Made by a program: the position numbers and the translations under genes | Assembly: GCF_002399615.1 (NCBI RefSeq) | Contig: NZ_DHDZ01000002.1 | Coordinates: 1 to 23,939, forward strand | Direction of reading: 5' to 3' | DNA length: 23,939 nucleotides | Source of the DNA: Pedobacter sp. UBA4863 | GTDB lineage: Bacteria; Bacteroidota; Bacteroidia; Sphingobacteriales; Sphingobacteriaceae | The notes under the pieces: generated by a model | Database searches by the model: none | What the model was told of the DNA's origin: nothing | The model's input: the letters and a program-made list of their open reading frames with translations, nothing else | Part shown: positions 14,409-21,824 of the stretch, piece by piece | Numbering within the stretch: position 1 is the stretch's first letter | How the letters are laid out: the number at the start of each line of letters is the position of its first letter

Positions 14409-14729
14409 ATGAAAGCTATTATTTTAACTACGTTATTGCTCATGGCTACAACTATTGCAACAAAGGCACAAAAAGTACAGCCTACAAAAACAGCCGACTT
14501 TGCCAATTGGGTAATTGAAAGCAATATAAAAACGCCAAAAATTTCGGTCATCAAATTCTATAATGCTCAGCAGGAATTAATATATCAGGAAGAAATTAAA
14601 AACAAAAGAATAAATGTAAACAAGATTAAAGTGCAAAAACAACTTAATAAGATTTTGGCGCAATTGGTAGAAAGAAACACACCAATTAAACCGTACAACC
14701 TAGTGGCAGCTAGCTTAAAGGCAAACTAA
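14409..14729 (+). CDS. Small exported protein of unknown function
   Basis: A 106 aa protein with a classical signal peptide (MKAIILTTLLLMATTIATKA, likely cleaved after TKA before Q). The mature part of about 85 residues is Lys/Asn/Ile-rich, with a predicted strand (PKISVIKFYNAQQELIYQE) and a basic amphipathic helix (KIKVQKQLNKILAQLVER). There are no cysteines. I do not recognise a family. It stands alone, divergent from the LytTR kinase operon across 229 bp. That gap contains a GGTAC...GTACC pair (14318 region) but no clear consensus promoter. The position makes it a possible target of the neighbouring two-component system, which is inference only. Confidence 0.7.
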   Translation: MKAIILTTLLLMATTIATKAQKVQPTKTADFANWVIESNIKTPKISVIKFYNAQQELIYQEEIKNKRINVNKIKVQKQLNKILAQLVERNTPIKPYNLVAASLKAN

Positions 14730-14835
14730 AATTAAAAGAGGTGCCTTAAAAAACAAGCAACCTAAACTGTTCTTTTTTAAAAATGTAAGATATGGCTTAG
14801 TTAAAATACCAACCACACTTGTTGGGCACCTTCTT

Positions 14836-16788
14836 TTATTCTTTTTCTACCCAATTACCATCTTCTCTAATAATGCCTATCAATTCGTCAATAGCATTAA
14901 CTGTTTTTACATTTTTCTTCACTACTTCTTGTCCGCGATAAAGCGTAATTCTATCTACACCGGCGCCAACATAACCATAATCGGCATCGGCCATTTCGCC
15001 AGGACCATTTACAATACAGCCCATAATACCAATTTTAATGCCTTTTAGGTGGGCTGTTCTAGTTCTAATAGCTTGTGTAGTTTCCTGCAAATCGAAAAGT
15101 GTACGCCCACAGCTAGGACAAGAAATATATTCTGTTTTGGAGATACGTGTACGTGTAGCTTGTAAAATACCAAACGATGTAGAATTAATTACCGACAAAG
15201 GAATACCATCGGCATTGATCCACACGCCATCGCCAAAGCCATCAATGAACAAGCCACCCAAATCGGTAGCGCTATATAACTGGAAGTCTTCCAAATTCAA
15301 TCCATCGAAATTGCGTTCTATCATTACAGGTGTTTTGATATTTGCATTTTGCAATTTAAAAAACGCATGGCGAATGGTTTGCATGGCATTTTCTGCATTG
15401 GTGGTTAATACAAAGATGGTTTTTTCCAAGCCCACCAATTGCTCAACCGCCAACTCTTCTGCCAGTATCTTCACAAAATTTAGCTTTTCATCTTTTTCCG
15501 CTGCACTTAAAAAATCAGTTAAACTAAACAAAGGATGACAATTTTGCTTATCTGCCAGTTTAACCCAAGTTTTATAATTGTAAAGCTGTTTTAATCCGCC
15601 TGGAAAAGAAAAAGAAGGCAACTGATTGCCCAAATAAACCATATCGCAAGCTTGGTCGGTAAGGTTATATTTATCTAGCAAAGCCGAATAATTAAAACCC
15701 ACCGAATTTAAAATGGCTGGATCTTTTAGGTTTTCTTTTTCTAGGTTGATGATTACCCTTGGCACTTGATGACCGCCTAGGTTTTCTATTTCATCAGTAC
15801 TTCTTCTGTGATATTGAAATGGGCTGTAATTACCCCCTAACCCCCTAAAGGGGGAATTAGCATGAAGCTCCTCTTTTAGGAGGCGGGGGAGGTATCGCCT
15901 AGCCAATGCTTTAGCCACGGGTGCTTCAAATTCTGGATCTTCGGTTAATGAAACCCGAATGGTATCGCCCAAGCCATCGGCCAATAAAGTACCAATCCCT
16001 ACTGCCGATTTGATACGTCCATCTTCGCCATCGCCAGCTTCGGTAACGCCTAAGTGCAACGGATAATTCATGCCTTCCTTGGTCATGGTTTGCACCAGCA
16101 ACCGATAGGCTTGCACCATGACTTGGGTATTGCTAGACTTCATCGAAATTACCAGGTTATAGTAGTTCAAATCTTCGCAAATACGGATAAACTCCATGGC
16201 AGACTCTACCATGCCATGCGGTGTATCGCCATAGCGGCTCATAATTCTGTCTGACAAAGAGCCGTGGTTAGTGCCAATACGCATAGCCGTACCATATTCT
16301 TTACAAATTTTTACCAAAGGCGAAAACTTATCGTAAATACGGCTCAATTCTGCTTGGTAAGCAGCATCGGTATAATCTATATTTTCAAATTTCTTTTTAT
16401 CGGCGTAGTTGCCTGGGTTTACCCGTACTTTTTCTACTATACGTGCTGCAACTTCGGCTGCATTTGGGGTAAAATGAATATCGGCTACCAAAGGGACATC
16501 GTAACCGCGTAAACGTAATTCTTTTTTAATGTTAGCCAAATTTTCGGCTTCCTTAATGCTTGGCGCAGTTATACGCACATATTCACAACCACTTTCTACC
16601 ATGCGTATGGTCTGTTCTACCGTACCTAGGGTATCCATGGTATCGGTGGTAGTCATAGATTGAATGCGAATAGGATGATGTGCGCCCATTGGGATGTTTC
16701 CTATTTGCACTTCGCGTGTTACAAACCTAGAATAATGGGTTAAGCTGTTGCAATAACCTCCGTTTAACAAAATGGCTTCTTTTTGCAT
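14836..16788 (-). CDS. ispG: 4-hydroxy-3-methylbut-2-enyl diphosphate synthase, long Bacteroidota-type form
   Basis: Converts methylerythritol cyclodiphosphate to HMBPP in the non-mevalonate isoprenoid pathway, using a 4Fe-4S cluster. The TIM-barrel part begins REVQIGNIPMGAHHPIRIQSMTTTDT. The cluster domain at the C-terminus shows C557, C560 (SCPSCGRT), C591 (MGCIVNGPGE) and E598, all four expected ligands. The 650 aa length reflects the extra central domain (about 320-550) found in Bacteroidota, Chlamydia and plant enzymes. Residues about 299-319 (LKEELHANSPFRGLGG and surroundings) are translated from a palindromic repeat inserted in frame (15832-15894). A promoter-like box lies immediately upstream. 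Confidence 0.95.
   Translation of the reverse strand: MQKEAILLNGGYCNSLTHYSRFVTREVQIGNIPMGAHHPIRIQSMTTTDTMDTLGTVEQTIRMVESGCEYVRITAPSIKEAENLANIKKELRLRGYDVPLVADIHFTPNAAEVAARIVEKVRVNPGNYADKKKFENIDYTDAAYQAELSRIYDKFSPLVKICKEYGTAMRIGTNHGSLSDRIMSRYGDTPHGMVESAMEFIRICEDLNYYNLVISMKSSNTQVMVQAYRLLVQTMTKEGMNYPLHLGVTEAGDGEDGRIKSAVGIGTLLADGLGDTIRVSLTEDPEFEAPVAKALARRYLPRLLKEELHANSPFRGLGGNYSPFQYHRRSTDEIENLGGHQVPRVIINLEKENLKDPAILNSVGFNYSALLDKYNLTDQACDMVYLGNQLPSFSFPGGLKQLYNYKTWVKLADKQNCHPLFSLTDFLSAAEKDEKLNFVKILAEELAVEQLVGLEKTIFVLTTNAENAMQTIRHAFFKLQNANIKTPVMIERNFDGLNLEDFQLYSATDLGGLFIDGFGDGVWINADGIPLSVINSTSFGILQATRTRISKTEYISCPSCGRTLFDLQETTQAIRTRTAHLKGIKIGIMGCIVNGPGEMADADYGYVGAGVDRITLYRGQEVVKKNVKTVNAIDELIGIIREDGNWVEKE
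15832..15894. repeat. Palindromic repeat inserted in frame within ispG
   Basis: The left half reads ACCCCCTAACCCCC then TAAAGGGGGA, with the 14 bp hairpin CCCCCTAAAGGGGG. The right half reads CTCCTCTTTTAGGAG then GCGGGGGAGGT, roughly the inverse of the left. The length is about 63 bp, a multiple of three, and both hairpins remain, so the frame of ispG is preserved. It belongs to the same family as 2449-2544 and 16809-16836. Confidence 0.8.
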
Positions 16789-16794
16789 GGTTTA

Positions 16795-16824
16795 CAAAGA
16801 TAGGGAAAACCACCAACCCCTAAA
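16795..16824 (-). promoter_or_regulatory. Candidate promoter of ispG
   Basis: On the minus strand TATCTTTG (16795-16802) is a TAnnTTTG match ending 6 bp before the ispG ATG. A TTTA at the -33 position (16821-16824, 18 bp away) lies within a half copy of the palindromic repeat. A very short or absent leader is implied. Confidence 0.45.
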
Positions 16825-16836
16825 GCGGAGTTATTA
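16809..16836. repeat. Half copy of the CCCCTAAAGGGG palindromic repeat
   Basis: ACCACCAACCCCTAAAGCGG followed by AGTTATTA aligns with the left half of the ispG copy (ACCCCCTAACCCCCTAAAGG onward). No right half follows. It lies in the 111 bp gap between the RDD gene and ispG. Confidence 0.6.
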
Positions 16837-16899
16837 AAAAATTGGAATGTTGGAAGACAAAGTTCAATGATACGGTTCCCCAATCTAAAATCATAAATT

Positions 16900-17499
16900 C
16901 TAAAGCAGTCTATCTTTTATCACTAATGTTTTGGCAATTACATCGTGCAAACACTGTTGCTTTTTATTGAAGAAACAATAGATATAACCAAACCCAAACA
17001 AGAAATTTGATAGGATTTTAGCTAAATTCCTCGCTATGGATATACCTAATGTAATTCTAGCACCGCATTCGTCTGTTACTTTAATGTCCATTAGTTTTTT
17101 ACCAACAGTACCTTGTGTTTTTGAAGCATCGCCTATTACGTTATATAGAAATTTAGTAAACGGCACCAATGCAATTCCGGTTATAAGAAGTACCATCCTC
17201 AACTGTTGATCTGCTATATAAACAACCGCCAAGGCAACAATTATTGCATACACTAGCGTGATGATAAAATAATCGATAGCCCAAGCCATTAAACGCTGAT
17301 CGAAACTTGCAAAATATTGCGGAATATGCTGAGGTGCTACAAAGCCTAACAGCTCCCTAAGTTCAGCAATTTCATGCGCTTCTTTGTAATCGTCCATTCC
17401 TGGTTTTCGCACAAAAGTATCGGGCAAGATTGCCATCTGCTTTAATTCTTCTAAAGTATAGGGGCCTTGGGGTTTGCCTTTTACAACAATGGTGTACAT
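16900..17499 (-). CDS. GYF_2-RDD membrane protein
   Basis: A 199 aa protein with two recognisable parts. Residues 1-50 (YTIVVKGKPQGPYTLEEL and VRKPGMDDYKEAHEI) match the GYF_2-like cytoplasmic domain often fused to membrane proteins. Residues 65-197 form an RDD domain: FDQRLMAWAIDYFII with the Arg and Asp that name the family, helices at about 74-95, 100-117 and 158-172, then TVGKKLMDIKV and CLHDVIAKTLVI. RDD proteins are poorly characterised; some are linked to ion or osmotic stress. It follows the LiaF-like gene after 108 bp on the same strand. No catalytic residues are evident. Confidence 0.87.
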   Translation of the reverse strand: MYTIVVKGKPQGPYTLEELKQMAILPDTFVRKPGMDDYKEAHEIAELRELLGFVAPQHIPQYFASFDQRLMAWAIDYFIITLVYAIIVALAVVYIADQQLRMVLLITGIALVPFTKFLYNVIGDASKTQGTVGKKLMDIKVTDECGARITLGISIARNLAKILSNFLFGFGYIYCFFNKKQQCLHDVIAKTLVIKDRLL

Positions 17500-17600
17500 T
17501 TAAGGTTAAAGGTATAAAGTGTAAAGCATAGCGTTGAAAGTTTAAAGTCAAAGTTGCTAACACAGCAGCTCTTTAGAAGTTTTCACCTTCAACTTTTAAC
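17500..17600. repeat. Low-complexity intergenic stretch with degenerate inverted arms
   Basis: AAGGTTAAAGGT-like sequence at the left (about 17502-17516) faces ACCTTCAACTTTTAACCCT at the right (about 17586-17604), whose complement is AGGGTTAAAAGTTGAAGGT. The central part repeats GTTGAAAGTTTAAAGTC-type words. It resembles a TTAAGGTTT-type spacer repeat that I associate with Pedobacter-like genomes. It could form a loose stem between the two minus-strand genes. Confidence 0.35.
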
Positions 17601-17607
17601 CCTAAAC

Positions 17608-18576
17608 TTAATAAGTATCTACTTCAAAATTGCTTAAGCCACCATCAAGTTTAATGAATACTTTATTTTTTGAACCCTGGTAATTTGGTGTTTCGTAATA
17701 ACCATCTTCTTTCTTTACAAAACCCTTAAAGTCTTTTGAAGCCAAGCCCGTATGGGTTTTAATTCTACAACCAGAACCTTGTGGCACTTTTATTTCTACG
17801 TTAGCTACGCCTGTTTTTACATTTACATCGGTAATAGGAATCAGCTCTCCTATTTTTATTTTTAAATCTGCGGCACCACCATCAAAATTTAATGTCCTTA
17901 CTTTATAAGGAGTTAAATCGAAGTCTAGCTCTCCGGCTCCCATTGAAAGGTTCATTGTCCAGAGTGGTGCTGTATTTAAACGAACATCAACTTCGTTGCC
18001 CCCTGTATTAAACGACCAATTGTTTTTACCGTTTTTACGCTTATCGTTCATTTTAAACGTTAGTGTATTTGTAGTATCGGTGGTAGTTTTGGTAAGCGAA
18101 AAATTACCGCGTTTTTTATGTACTTTGGCCTCAAACAAGCTATCGGTAGTTTCTTTTAAAGTAAATGAAGTACCACCACCAGATAAATTTAAAATGGCTT
18201 TCTTGTTAGAATCTAAAGGATGATAAACCTCTGAAAACTTCAACCCTTCCAGATGAGAAGTGTCGTTATCCCAATCTATATCTGCTTCTATATTTTTATC
18301 TTTAAGGCCCCACCACCATGAACCATATTGTGGCTTTTCTTGCCCTCTAACAAACAAAAACGCTAAGGCAATAATTAGAACGGCAAGAGAAACGATACTG
18401 CCCGTTTGCGACCCATTTCTGTTTAAAAGCAGGTTAATACCACCAATAATTAAGAAGATTGGCCAAAAGCCCCAAACGTTTCTCCAATAAAACTCTATTA
18501 TATTTAAGTTTTCTAACAAAAGTATGCCACCCACAAAAAGCAGCAGTACTCCCCATATTATTCTTTCGTATTTCAT
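17608..18576 (-). CDS. LiaF-like membrane protein (DUF5668-type N-terminus, beta-rich C-terminus)
   Basis: A 322 aa protein. The N-terminal ~80 residues hold three short hydrophobic helices (IIWGVLLLFVGGILLLENL, VWGFWPIFLIIGGINLLL, SIVSLAVLIIALAFLFV) of the LiaI/LiaF-like type. The rest is an exported or cytoplasmic beta-rich domain with repeated short strands around residues 140-320, similar in style to LiaF or DUF4097 beta-helical 'toastrack' domains. Such proteins accompany PspC and are tied to cell-envelope stress sensing in other phyla; the role here is inference. It starts 44 bp after the pspC stop and is probably in the same operon. Confidence 0.82.
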   Translation of the reverse strand: MKYERIIWGVLLLFVGGILLLENLNIIEFYWRNVWGFWPIFLIIGGINLLLNRNGSQTGSIVSLAVLIIALAFLFVRGQEKPQYGSWWWGLKDKNIEADIDWDNDTSHLEGLKFSEVYHPLDSNKKAILNLSGGGTSFTLKETTDSLFEAKVHKKRGNFSLTKTTTDTTNTLTFKMNDKRKNGKNNWSFNTGGNEVDVRLNTAPLWTMNLSMGAGELDFDLTPYKVRTLNFDGGAADLKIKIGELIPITDVNVKTGVANVEIKVPQGSGCRIKTHTGLASKDFKGFVKKEDGYYETPNYQGSKNKVFIKLDGGLSNFEVDTY

Positions 18577-18620
18577 TTCAATTTCAGGTAAATTGTTATC
18601 AGCCTTAGCACGGTAAATTG

Positions 18621-19271
18621 TTAGCTTTTTTCACTTGTAGTTTCTTCGGAAGAATTTACAGGTGTATTCGTTTCATCTGCTGTGTTCTGCTGTGCTTCTT
18701 CGGTTGTTTTTTTAAAATTTTCCCATTCGTTTTTACGTTGGTTTTTAAAAATTAAGCTTATGCCCAGTGCAACTATCGCCAATGGCCATAATTTGTATAT
18801 TTTAAAGATATTAAACCAGTAAGGCATTAAATCTAACTGTTTTAACAAAAAATACACCCCTAGCACTAATAAAATTAAGCCTACCACTGTTTTGCCAGCA
18901 TCGTTAGTTTTTACAGGTGGCGGGTTATCAAACTTTGTAAATTCATCGGCATTTGGGGTATTCCATTTGGTTTGCGGCTCTTGTTTAGATGCTTCTTGAA
19001 AAGCTTGTGGAGCATTAAATACTGAACCGCCCTGCGGATGTTGTTTATAATACTCGTTAAACTTCCTAAACTTTGCAGTGGGATCGTTATTAACCGGTGC
19101 TACAATCCAAAGTACAATATAGGCCAATATGCCGCTACCAGCTAAAAATATGGTAGTTAGCACAAACAGCAGCCTTATAATGGTAACATCAATCTGCATA
19201 TAGTCGGCCAAACCCGATGCCACACCTGCTACCGTTTTATCATGTTCGTTTCTATATAATTTCTTTTCCAT
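18621..19271 (-). CDS. PspC-domain membrane protein with LiaF-like helices
   Basis: A 216 aa protein. Residues 1-63 are a PspC domain: KKLYRNEHDKTVAGVASGLADYMQID, followed by IIRLLFVLTTIFLAGSGILAYIVLWIVAP. A polar linker (about 65-125) leads to two helices (GKTVVGLILLVLGVYFLLKQ and LWPLAIVALGISLIF) resembling the LiaI/LiaF type. The C-terminal tail is acidic and Thr/Glu-rich. PspC proteins act in phage-shock or envelope-stress responses in other bacteria. It lies 13 bp after the SDR gene and is followed by the LiaF-like gene, so all three are probably co-transcribed. The PadR-type regulator I would expect in some relatives is absent from the window. Confidence 0.88.
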   Translation of the reverse strand: MEKKLYRNEHDKTVAGVASGLADYMQIDVTIIRLLFVLTTIFLAGSGILAYIVLWIVAPVNNDPTAKFRKFNEYYKQHPQGGSVFNAPQAFQEASKQEPQTKWNTPNADEFTKFDNPPPVKTNDAGKTVVGLILLVLGVYFLLKQLDLMPYWFNIFKIYKLWPLAIVALGISLIFKNQRKNEWENFKKTTEEAQQNTADETNTPVNSSEETTSEKS

Positions 19272-19284
19272 TGTGTTATCCTTT

Positions 19285-19974
19285 CTAAAAATTTAAAGGT
19301 TTCAGCACTATTTCATCTATGTTTACACCACTACTTAAAGTAAGTATAGTGGCCACAGTTTTGGCTACATCTTCTGGCTGTACAAATTTCGCTTGGTTTA
19401 GGGTAGTTCCCTCCCACGAAGCCGTATAGGTAGCGCCCGGAATAATTGCCGTTACTTTTACATGATGTGGTGCCAATTCCGCTTTCAATACATAATTAAG
19501 ACTTAACAGCGCTGCTTTTGTTACACTGTAACTGCCGGCATTTTCTACAGGGGTTTTACTAGCTACCGAGCATACATTAAAAATATGCCCATAACCTTGC
19601 GTACGCATTAATTTACCTATTCTTTTAGCAATATAGTAGGCCGAGTTTACGTTAACCCTTTGCTGCATTTCAAAAACGTCATCGGCTTCGTCTAGCAAAA
19701 GGCCTGGATTAAAAATCCCCACGTTGTTAACCAAAACATCTATTGTAGGTGCAAATTTTAATGCCTTTTCTACAAAAACAAGTACATCTTCTTTTTTACT
19801 ACAATCGGCTTCAACGGGTAGCACTTTTACACCATAACGGCTAATTTCTGCTTCGAAACTAGCTAATTCTGTGCCACTTCTAGCACAACCAATTATGTTG
19901 TAACCACTTTTAGCCAGCGCAACCGCTATTGCTTTCCCAATTCCTTTTGTAACTCCTGTTATAATTGCGTTCAT
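19285..19974 (-). CDS. Short-chain dehydrogenase/reductase
   Basis: A classical SDR oxidoreductase with a Rossmann fold. Motifs, numbered from the chosen start, are TGVTKGIG at 6-13 for NAD(P) binding, NNVG at 83-86, the catalytic Ser in NVCSVAS, and YSVTK with Tyr149 and Lys153. IIPGATYTASW follows. The 229 aa length fits the family. I chose the ATG at 19974 (MNAIITGVTKG) because the earlier in-frame start at 20013 is GTG and would add 13 polar residues before the first strand. The substrate cannot be deduced; the protein is of the 3-oxoacyl-ACP-reductase-like or sepiapterin-reductase-like type. It heads the probable SDR-PspC-LiaF operon. Confidence 0.9.
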   Translation of the reverse strand: MNAIITGVTKGIGKAIAVALAKSGYNIIGCARSGTELASFEAEISRYGVKVLPVEADCSKKEDVLVFVEKALKFAPTIDVLVNNVGIFNPGLLLDEADDVFEMQQRVNVNSAYYIAKRIGKLMRTQGYGHIFNVCSVASKTPVENAGSYSVTKAALLSLNYVLKAELAPHHVKVTAIIPGATYTASWEGTTLNQAKFVQPEDVAKTVATILTLSSGVNIDEIVLKPLNF

Positions 19975-20216
19975 TCTTTTATTATCATTAATATTCCTTT
20001 TTAAATTAGCCACAAGTGCGCCTATGTTTTTGGTCTTGCACTTCCCACATAAAAATGCAGCAATTTAGCAATCTATTTTCTTAGGCTACTTTACTACGGT
20101 ACAAAAGAGGCAATAATATTTCTATCGAGAATATTTTTTCAATAAATAGACCTTCACAGAACATTTTTATTGTTTCTTTGTATATTATTGAGTTAACTGA
20201 ACAAATTGTTTATTAG

Positions 20217-20951
20217 ATGAACTTTACCAATTTTGGTCGATACATATTGCTGCTAAAAGCTGCTTTTAAAAGGCCCGAAAAAATGAAAATATACATGAAA
20301 GCCATTTTTCAACAAATGGAGTTCATTGGGGTGGGGTCTTTGGGTTTAATTAGTATCATCTCTACATTTATTGGGGCTGTAATGACTTTACAAATCGCTT
20401 TCCAATTGGTTAGCGATTTCATTCCTAAAACTATTATCGGCTCTGTAAACCGCGATTCTTCTATCTTAGAACTAAGTCCTACTATCAGCGCTATTGTTTT
20501 AGCAGGAAAAATAGGCTCTGCAATTTCCTCAGAAATTGGAACAATGCGTGTAACCGAACAAATTGATGCCTTAGAGATTATGGGCATCAACGCTCCAGGT
20601 TACTTGATTTTACCAAAAATTATTGCAGGAATTACCATGGTTCCGGTGTTGGTTATTATTTCAATGGTATTAAGCATTACTGGCGGATATTTAGGCGGAA
20701 CCTTATCTGGCGCTGTTTCTCCTTCAGAATATATTCAAGGTATTACCACAGATTTTAATCCTTATACCGTTAATGTTGCCCTAGTTAAAGCTTTTGTATT
20801 TGGCTTTATCATTACTTCGGTACCAGCTTACGAAGGCTTTTATGTTAAAGGTGGCGCCTTAGAAGTAGCACAAGCAAGTACCAGAGCCGTAGTGGTAAGC
20901 TGTATTAGCATTTTAGCTTGCGATTACATTGTAACCCAATTAATGTTATGA
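20217..20951 (+). CDS. mlaE: MlaE-family ABC permease for lipid transport
   Basis: Inner-membrane permease of an MCE-type transporter that moves phospholipids between the inner and outer membranes. It is 244 aa with about five or six hydrophobic segments. Diagnostic stretches are GVGSLGLISIISTFIGAVMTL, ELSPTISAIVLAGKIGSAI, SEIGTMRVTEQIDALEIMG and ILPKIIAGI; the E-x-G-T-M-x-V-x-E-Q-I-D-A-L motif is the family hallmark. The stop overlaps the start of the ATPase gene by 4 bp (ATGA), so the two are coupled. The 203-242 bp region upstream has AT-rich sequence with CTTTG boxes but no clean consensus promoter. Confidence 0.94.
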   Translation: MNFTNFGRYILLLKAAFKRPEKMKIYMKAIFQQMEFIGVGSLGLISIISTFIGAVMTLQIAFQLVSDFIPKTIIGSVNRDSSILELSPTISAIVLAGKIGSAISSEIGTMRVTEQIDALEIMGINAPGYLILPKIIAGITMVPVLVIISMVLSITGGYLGGTLSGAVSPSEYIQGITTDFNPYTVNVALVKAFVFGFIITSVPAYEGFYVKGGALEVAQASTRAVVVSCISILACDYIVTQLML

Positions 20952-21700
20952 TCGAGATTAAGGATATACATAAATCATTTGGAGAAAACGAAGTTTTAAA
21001 GGGTATTTCTGGAAAATTTGAACCAGGAGTTACCAATTTAATTATTGGCGGTTCTGGTTCTGGAAAAACCACACTACTCAAATGTATGATTGGTTTACAT
21101 CATCCTGAAAAAGGTAACGTAACCTATGATGGAAGGGATTTTACCCAAATGAGCACCGAAGAACGAATTGAAATTAGAAAAGAAATTGGGATGCTATTTC
21201 AAGGCTCTGCACTTTTCGATTCGATGACCGTTGAGGAAAACATTATGTTCCCCTTAAATATGTTTACAGATCAATCTAGAGGCGAAAAACTAGATCGTGT
21301 TAACTTCTGTTTAGAAAGAGTAAATTTAGGAGACAAGAACAAATTATTCCCGGCAGAACTTTCTGGAGGAATGAAAAAGCGTGTGGGCATTGCCCGTGCC
21401 ATTGCCATGAACCCCAAATATCTTTTCTGCGACGAACCGAACTCTGGCCTCGACCCTAAAACATCTATCGTAATTGATGAGCTGATTAAGGAAATTACCG
21501 AAGAATATAACACTACCACCATTGTAGTAACCCACGATATGAACTCGGTAATGGGCATTGGAGATTATATTATTTTCTTACACGAAGGGAAAAAATTCTG
21601 GGAAGGTTCTAATAAAGAAATTGCCAAAACATCTATCGACGAACTTAACGATTTTGTGTTCGCCAGCCGTTTCATGAAGGCCGCAAAAGACAAGTTTTAA
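20948..21700 (+). CDS. mlaF: MlaF-family ABC ATPase for lipid transport
   Basis: Cytoplasmic ATPase partner of MlaE, 250 aa. ABC motifs in order are Walker A GGSGSGKTT, Q-loop FQGSALFDSMTV (the GSALFDSMTV text is typical of MlaF), signature LSGGMKKRVGIARA, Walker B LFCDEPNSGLDP and switch VTHDM. The start is the ATG at 20948, which overlaps the mlaE stop; an ATG at 20918 in the same frame lies within mlaE and would add 10 unlikely residues. No MCE-domain (MlaD) gene follows, since the next gene is a methyltransferase. The substrate-binding component must be encoded elsewhere. Confidence 0.94.
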   Translation: MIEIKDIHKSFGENEVLKGISGKFEPGVTNLIIGGSGSGKTTLLKCMIGLHHPEKGNVTYDGRDFTQMSTEERIEIRKEIGMLFQGSALFDSMTVEENIMFPLNMFTDQSRGEKLDRVNFCLERVNLGDKNKLFPAELSGGMKKRVGIARAIAMNPKYLFCDEPNSGLDPKTSIVIDELIKEITEEYNTTTIVVTHDMNSVMGIGDYIIFLHEGKKFWEGSNKEIAKTSIDELNDFVFASRFMKAAKDKF

Positions 21701-21784
21701 TTTTACTATCTTTGCTGCTCACTGTCATTTAGAATGTAAATGAGCAATCTAAATCTGGCATTAAACGCTAGTAAAAAGGCAAAC

Positions 21785-21811
21785 AAAGAGGTGGCTATTT
21801 ATCTCTTTTTT
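21785..21811 (+). terminator. Terminator-like hairpin between mlaF and the methyltransferase gene
   Basis: AAAGAG (21785-21790) and CTCTTT (21803-21808) form a 6 bp stem with a 12 nt loop, followed by more T residues to 21811. It lies only 13 bp before the next ATG. It could end the mlaEF transcript or attenuate the downstream gene. Upstream, TATCTTTG (about 21708-21715) is a TAnnTTTG match, and CATTTA-GAATG-TAAATG (21726-21742) is another hairpin in the leader. Confidence 0.4.
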
Positions 21812-21824
21812 AAAGATTATTTAC

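Noticed and set aside
14738..14830. GAGGTGCC...GGCACC inverted pair between the small exported protein gene and ispG as a terminator
   Set aside because: The arms are about 80 bp apart and the T-run is interrupted. A shared transcript end for the convergent genes is possible but weakly supported.
15038..16512. Plus-strand ORFs of 66-166 aa inside ispG
   Set aside because: They are antisense to an intact enzyme with all iron-sulfur ligands and have unnatural residue composition.
20918..20947. Upstream ATG for mlaF at 20918
   Set aside because: It would add ten residues encoded inside mlaE. The ATG overlapping the mlaE stop (ATGA) gives the normal family start.
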